Source: CBDDIP01 sp965229005 (GTDB lineage: Bacteria; Actinomycetota; Acidimicrobiia; Acidimicrobiales; Ilumatobacteraceae). From it: a stretch of DNA of 64,000 bases. Below the pieces are notes generated by a model that had not been told where the DNA came from, made no database searches, and saw only the letters and a list, made by a program, of their open reading frames with translations. Below, one piece after another: positions 59,463 to 64,000 of this stretch. Made by a program: the position numbers and the translations under genes. Numbering within the stretch: position 1 is the stretch's first letter; each line of letters begins with the position of its first letter. The stretch spans positions 930,001 to 994,000 of the forward strand of contig CBDDIP010000001.1 in NCBI GenBank assembly GCA_965229005.1, given 5' to 3'.

Positions 59463-62400
59463 ATGACCGACACCACGACAGCCACCCGACCTGTCGACGT
59501 CGCGCCGTCGAACCGCTGGGCCGGGCCGGGCGATCGCGGTGGCCGAGCACGGACGCGGACCGTGATGGACGCCAACGAGGCGGCTGCGCGCATCGCCCAT
59601 CTCGCCTCCGAGGTCATCGCCATCTACCCGATCACGCCGGCCTCACCGATGGGTGAGCACGCCGACGACTGGAGCGCGCAGGGTCGCACGAACCTGTGGG
59701 GCTCGGTCCCCGAGGTGGTCGAGATGCAGAGCGAGGCGGGCGCTGCAGGTGCGCTCCATGGCGCGGTGACGCGCGGCGCACTCGGCACCACGTTCACGGC
59801 CAGCCAGGGCCTGCTGCTGATGCTGCCGAACATGTTCAAGATCGCCGGGGAACTGACCCCCGCTGTCATCCACGTCGCGGCGAGAACGATCGCGACGCAC
59901 GCGCTCAGCATCTTCGGCGATCACAGCGACGTGATGGCGGCTCGAACGACCGGTTGGGCGATGCTCTGCGCCAGCAGCGTCCAGGAGGCGGCTGACTTCG
60001 CTGCGGTCGCGCACGCGGCGACGTTGGACACGCGCATCCCGTTCCTCCACTTCTTCGACGGCTTCCGGACGAGCCACGAGCTGAACTCCATCGATGTGTT
60101 GAGCGCGGACGAGCTGTCCTCGATGATCGACCCCGGTGCCGTGGACGCTCACCGTGCTCGCGGCCTGGATCCCGACCGGCCGGTGCTGCGCGGCAGCGCG
60201 CAGAACCCCGACGTCTTCTTCCAGGCCCGTGAAGCCTGCAACCCGTTCCACGCCTGGGTGCCCGGCGCCGTGCAGGAGTCGATGGACCGCCTGAGTGCGA
60301 TCACCGGTCGCGGCTACCGGCTGGTCGACTACGTCGGTGCCCCCGACGCCGTGGAGGTCGTCGTGCTGATGGGATCGGCGGTCGGCGCGGTGCGCGAGGC
60401 CGTCGACGAGCTGCTCCGTCGCGGTCGGCGCGTCGGGGTCGCCGTGGTCCGCCTGTACCGCCCGTTCCCCACCGAGGCGTTGCTCGCCGCGCTCCCACCG
60501 ACCACGCGCACGGTCGCAGTGCTCGACCGCACCAAAGAGCCCGGAGCGCCGTTCGAACCGCTCCACCTCGACGTGCTCGCGGCCCTCTGGCACAGCGACG
60601 CCGACTCGTGGGCCGATGGACGCACGCCGCGCGTGATCGGCGGACGGTACGGGTTGAGCAGCAAGGAACTGACCCCGGCGATGGCGGCGTCGGTCTTCGA
60701 CGAGGCAGCGGCTGAGCATCCGCGCAACGGGTTCACCGTGGGGATCATCGACGACGTCAGCCACACGAGCCTGTCGACCGACGAGACGTTCGACACCGAC
60801 CACGCCAAGGTCCGTGCCGTCTTCTACGGGCTCGGCGCCGACGGAACGGTCGGGGCGAACAAGAACACGGCCAAGATCGTCGGCTCCAGCACCGACCTCG
60901 ATGTGCAGGCGTACTTCGTCTACGACTCCAAGAAGTCGGGGTCGATGACGATCAGCCACCTGCGCTTCGACGAGGAGCCGATCGAGAGCACGTACCTCAT
61001 CCAGCAGGCGACGTTCATCGGTGTCCACCAGTGGCAGTTCCTCGAGCGGATGGACGTGCTGCGTCTGGCCGCCGAAGGGGCGACCGTGCTGATCAACAGC
61101 CCGTACCCCGTGGATCGGATCTGGGACCACCTGCCCGTCGAGGTGCAGCAGACCGTGATCGACCGCAGCTTGCGCCTGCACGCCATCGACGCCGGCGCGG
61201 TGGCGACCAAGGCGGGTCTGCCCGGCCGCGTGAACACCGTCATGCAGACGTGCTTCTTCGCCCTCGCCGGCGTGCTGCCCACCGAGGAGGCGATCAGCAA
61301 GTTGAAAGACGCCATCGCCGCCACCTACGGCAAGCGCGGCGGCCTCGTCGTCGAGCGCAACATCGGCGCCGTCGACACGTCACTTGCCAACTTGTTCGAC
61401 GTCCCGATCGGTGCGGCCACGTCGACCACGCATCGTCGCCCGGTGGTGGCCGCGGACGCCGACGACTTCGTGCAACGCGTCACCGCGCGCATCCTCGCCG
61501 GCGGCGGCGACCTGTTGCCGGTGAGCGCATTGCCACCCGACGGCACGTTCCCCACCGGCACCGCGCGCGTCGAGAAGCGGACGATTGCCACTCAGATCCC
61601 GATCTGGGAGCCGGACCTGTGCATCGACTGCGGCAAGTGCGCCATCGTCTGCCCTCACGCGGCGATTCGCATGAAGGTCTACGAGCCGGACGCCCTCGAC
61701 CACGTGGGTGCGGGCGTGCTGAAGACGAAGGCGTTCCGCAGCCGCGAGGTTCCAGGGCTGTCGCTGACGATCCAGGTGGCGCCGGACGACTGCACCGGGT
61801 GCGGCGTGTGCGTGATCGCGTGCCCGGCTCACGACAAGAGCGAGGTCAAGCGCAAGAGCATCAACATGCGACCGATCGGCGATCACCTCGACGTCGAACG
61901 GGCGGCGTGGGACGCGTTCGAACGCCTGCACGAAGCCGACCCCGCGCAATGGGACCCGGCGTCGGTGAAGACAAGCCAGCTGCGCCGGCCGCTGTTCGAG
62001 TTCAGCGGCGCCTGCGCCGGCTGCGGAGAGACGCCCTACCTCAAGCTGCTGACGCAGCTGTTCGGCGATCACCTCCTCATTGCCAACGCCACCGGTTGCA
62101 GCAGCATCTACGGCGGCAACCTGCCGACGACGCCGTACTGCACCGACGACAACGGTCGCGGGCCGGCGTGGAGCAACAGCCTGTTCGAGGACAACGCCGA
62201 GTTCGGCCTCGGCATCCGCCTCGGCTTCGAGGCGCAACGCCGGTCGGCCACTGAGCTGTTGACACGACTGGCCGCCGTGCACCCGCCGCTCGTCGATCCC
62301 GCGCTCGCAGCGGCGATCGTCGCCGGCGTCGACGACCTCGGCGACGAGCCGATCCGAGCTCAGCGAGCACGGGTCGAGGAGCTGCGCGGCGCACTGTCCG

Positions 62401-63167
62401 GCGTGGACGACCACCAGGCGACGCAGTTGCTGGAGCTCATCGGGACACTGGTGCGCAAGACCGTGTGGATCGTCGGTGGCGATGGGTGGGCCTACGACAT
62501 CGGCGCCGGTGGGCTCGATCACGTGTTGGGCAGCGGCCGCAACGTCAACATCCTCGTGCTCGACACGGAGGTCTACTCGAACACTGGTGGCCAGGCGTCG
62601 AAGGCAACACCGCGCGGCGCCGTCGCCAAGTTCGCGGCCAGCGGCAAGGGGGTCGCCAAGAAGGACCTCGGCCTCGAGGCGATGTCCTACGGCGACGTGT
62701 ACGTCGCACACGTCGCGCTGGGCGCGAGCGACGTCCAGACCGTGAAGTCCTTCCTCGAAGCCGAGGCATGGCCGGGCGTCTCGTTGATCATCGCCTACAG
62801 CACCTGCATCGCTCACGGGTTCGACATGAGTCAGTCGATGACGCAGCAGAAGTTGGCCGTGCAGAGCGGACACTGGCCCCTCTACCGGTACCGCCCGGGC
62901 GGTGGGGAGGCGACGCAACCGTTCCAGCTCGACAGCGCCGCACCCACCGCCGCCTATCGAGACTTCGCCGCCAGCGAGGCCAGGTTCTCCATGCTCCAGC
63001 GCAGTGACCCTGCCCGATCCGCGGAACTGCTCGACCTTGCCCAGGGAGATGTCTCGGCCCGTTGGCGGTACTACGAGCAGCTCGCCGGCGTCGAGCGGGC
63101 CGCACCGATCCATGCTGCTGCGGCAGCGCCGTCCGAGGCCGATCCGGCCGGGAGCGACACGCCATGA
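59463..63167 (+). CDS. nifJ: Pyruvate:ferredoxin (flavodoxin) oxidoreductase
   Basis: A 1234-residue single-chain PFOR. The domain order is visible: N-terminal pyrimidine-binding part (ANEAAARIAHLASEVIAIYPITPASPM), domain III, EKR region (GLGADGTVGANKNTAKIVG), two [4Fe-4S] ferredoxin motifs (CIDCGKCAIVCP near 718 and CTGCGVCVIACP near 776), and the ThDP part with CAGCGETPY near 850 and ATGCSSIYG. It oxidises pyruvate to acetyl-CoA with ferredoxin or flavodoxin as acceptor. The ATG at 59463 is preferred over an in-frame start 78 bp earlier. Its stop overlaps the next ATG as ATGA. Confidence 0.96.
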   Translation: MTDTTTATRPVDVAPSNRWAGPGDRGGRARTRTVMDANEAAARIAHLASEVIAIYPITPASPMGEHADDWSAQGRTNLWGSVPEVVEMQSEAGAAGALHGAVTRGALGTTFTASQGLLLMLPNMFKIAGELTPAVIHVAARTIATHALSIFGDHSDVMAARTTGWAMLCASSVQEAADFAAVAHAATLDTRIPFLHFFDGFRTSHELNSIDVLSADELSSMIDPGAVDAHRARGLDPDRPVLRGSAQNPDVFFQAREACNPFHAWVPGAVQESMDRLSAITGRGYRLVDYVGAPDAVEVVVLMGSAVGAVREAVDELLRRGRRVGVAVVRLYRPFPTEALLAALPPTTRTVAVLDRTKEPGAPFEPLHLDVLAALWHSDADSWADGRTPRVIGGRYGLSSKELTPAMAASVFDEAAAEHPRNGFTVGIIDDVSHTSLSTDETFDTDHAKVRAVFYGLGADGTVGANKNTAKIVGSSTDLDVQAYFVYDSKKSGSMTISHLRFDEEPIESTYLIQQATFIGVHQWQFLERMDVLRLAAEGATVLINSPYPVDRIWDHLPVEVQQTVIDRSLRLHAIDAGAVATKAGLPGRVNTVMQTCFFALAGVLPTEEAISKLKDAIAATYGKRGGLVVERNIGAVDTSLANLFDVPIGAATSTTHRRPVVAADADDFVQRVTARILAGGGDLLPVSALPPDGTFPTGTARVEKRTIATQIPIWEPDLCIDCGKCAIVCPHAAIRMKVYEPDALDHVGAGVLKTKAFRSREVPGLSLTIQVAPDDCTGCGVCVIACPAHDKSEVKRKSINMRPIGDHLDVERAAWDAFERLHEADPAQWDPASVKTSQLRRPLFEFSGACAGCGETPYLKLLTQLFGDHLLIANATGCSSIYGGNLPTTPYCTDDNGRGPAWSNSLFEDNAEFGLGIRLGFEAQRRSATELLTRLAAVHPPLVDPALAAAIVAGVDDLGDEPIRAQRARVEELRGALSGVDDHQATQLLELIGTLVRKTVWIVGGDGWAYDIGAGGLDHVLGSGRNVNILVLDTEVYSNTGGQASKATPRGAVAKFAASGKGVAKKDLGLEAMSYGDVYVAHVALGASDVQTVKSFLEAEAWPGVSLIIAYSTCIAHGFDMSQSMTQQKLAVQSGHWPLYRYRPGGGEATQPFQLDSAAPTAAYRDFAASEARFSMLQRSDPARSAELLDLAQGDVSARWRYYEQLAGVERAAPIHAAAAAPSEADPAGSDTP

Positions 63168-64000
63168 CCAACCGACTCGACACGATCGCCGCCCACCAGG
63201 TCGGCGCCGATCTGCACACCACCTACCTCGGCATGCGCTTGACGAGCCCCATCGTGGCCTCCGCCGGTCCGTTGACCGGCGACCCGAGCAGGTGGCGACA
63301 GCTGGAGGAGGCGGGAGCCGGCGCCATCGTGCTGCCCTCGCTGTTCGAAGAGGAGATCGAGCGCGATGCGTTCGCGGTGGCCGACCTGGCCGACCTCGGC
63401 GCGGGCTCGTCGGCCGAGCACGTCTCCTACCTGCCCGAGCTGGGCCACCTCGAAGTCGGCCCGGCGCGGCACCTCGCGCTGGTCGAGCAGGCGCGCGAAC
63501 AGCTGTCCATCCCGGTGATCGCCAGCCTGAACGGGGTGACGCCCGGCGGGTGGGTGCGCTACGCCCGCCACCTGGAGAGCGCCGGCGCGAATGCGATCGA
63601 GCTGAACGTCTACGACGTGATCACCGACCCCCGGCGCAGCGCTCTCGATGTCGAACGCCGCTACATCGAGGTGGTCGAGGAGGTGCGCGCGGAGGTCTCG
63701 GTTCCCCTGGCCGTGAAGCTCGGGCCCTGGTTCACATCGCTCGCCCACTTCGCCAAGGAGCTCGAGGCGGCTGGTGCCGACGGCCTGGTGCTGTTCAACC
63801 GGCTCTACCAACCTGACATCGACCTCGACACGTTGGATGTCGTGCCCAGGATGCAGCTGTCGACCTCCGCCGATCTGCTGCTGCCGTTGCATTGGATCGC
63901 GATCCTGCGTGAGATCACGCCGTGCTCGCTCGCAGCGTCGTCGGGCGTGCATGACGGAGCCGACGCGATGAAGGTGCTCCTTGCCGGTGCCAACGTGGCG
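63164..64000 (+). CDS. Dihydroorotate dehydrogenase-like protein, cut by window edge
   Basis: The first 279 codons of a class 1 DHOD-like flavoprotein (MTNRLDTI; LGMRLTSPIVASAGPLTGDP, the typical beginning of DHOD barrels; LNVYDV for the FMN region). Such DHOD-like genes are common partners of pyruvate:ferredoxin oxidoreductase and probably take or give electrons there rather than make pyrimidines. The ATGA overlap shows coupling to the PFOR gene. The C-terminus is beyond the right edge. Confidence 0.93.
   Translation, partial: MTNRLDTIAAHQVGADLHTTYLGMRLTSPIVASAGPLTGDPSRWRQLEEAGAGAIVLPSLFEEEIERDAFAVADLADLGAGSSAEHVSYLPELGHLEVGPARHLALVEQAREQLSIPVIASLNGVTPGGWVRYARHLESAGANAIELNVYDVITDPRRSALDVERRYIEVVEEVRAEVSVPLAVKLGPWFTSLAHFAKELEAAGADGLVLFNRLYQPDIDLDTLDVVPRMQLSTSADLLLPLHWIAILREITPCSLAASSGVHDGADAMKVLLAGANVA

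Overview
The window is high-GC DNA from an actinobacterium. Eight flavin/F420-type luciferase-like (LLM) oxidoreductases, several acyl-CoA and CoA-transferase enzymes, TetR/LacI/GntR regulators, GTG starts and many 4-bp ATGA overlaps all fit this. A member of the Acidimicrobiia (Ilumatobacter-like) is my best guess, but it is an inference from gene style only. I saw no rRNA, tRNA, CRISPR array, transposase or phage gene. The sequence cuts an LLM gene at the left edge and a dihydroorotate-dehydrogenase-like gene at the right edge.

Region by region: 1-5151 holds an LLM/esterase/SDR operon, a TetR protein with two DNA-binding domains and a quinone-reductase-like MDR. 5303-6625 is a substrate-binding lipoprotein. 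6715-12222 is a LacI-centred block (two-domain VOC protein, ABM protein, LacI, P450, limonene-monooxygenase-like LLM) with two identical 14-bp palindromes. 12411-21709 is a single-strand run of seven genes: CoA-transferase fusion, malate synthase, extradiol dioxygenase, Rieske dioxygenase alpha and beta, an alpha/beta hydrolase and a second CoA-transferase. 22017-28117 holds a beta-keto acid cleavage enzyme, a GntR regulator, hydantoinase A/B and a thioesterase. 28221-31006 holds a BphB-like dihydrodiol dehydrogenase, an LLM and an SDR. 31047-35609 is a ThDP enzyme/LLM operon divergent from a D-aminoacylase-like amidohydrolase. 35619-50951 holds further LLMs, acyl-CoA dehydrogenases, TetR and LacI regulators, an MFS exporter, esterases and a SnoaL-like protein. 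50957-53842 is a large LPXTG surface protein. 54036-64000 holds a GNAT, a hemerythrin, a thiolase, two universal stress proteins, a flavin split-barrel protein and pyruvate:ferredoxin oxidoreductase with its usual partner.

The main discovery is a repeated perfect palindrome, AATCTATAGATT. It occurs exactly three times (21751, 21895, 27284) and with one mismatch twice (5233, 33781). All five copies lie just upstream of catabolic genes: the substrate-binding protein, the 9.3-kb dioxygenase/CoA-transferase operon, the keto-acid cleavage enzyme, hydantoinase B, and the ThDP-enzyme/amidohydrolase pair. A GntR/FCD regulator is encoded as the last gene of the hydantoinase operon and is the natural candidate to bind it. 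Together these genes look like one dispersed regulon that takes up a compound carrying an aromatic ring and an amide or cyclic amide, opens the amide and the ring, and passes the products to acetyl-CoA and glyoxylate metabolism. The substrate cannot be named from the sequence.

Separate regulatory units are visible around LacI-1 (TGTACACGTGTACA), LacI-2 (TGAAGCGTTTCA) and a TetR (TGTCAGAGTCTGACA). Unusual proteins include an alpha/beta hydrolase with Ser and His of its triad replaced, two CoA-transferase domains without the catalytic Asp, and a tandem TetR fusion.
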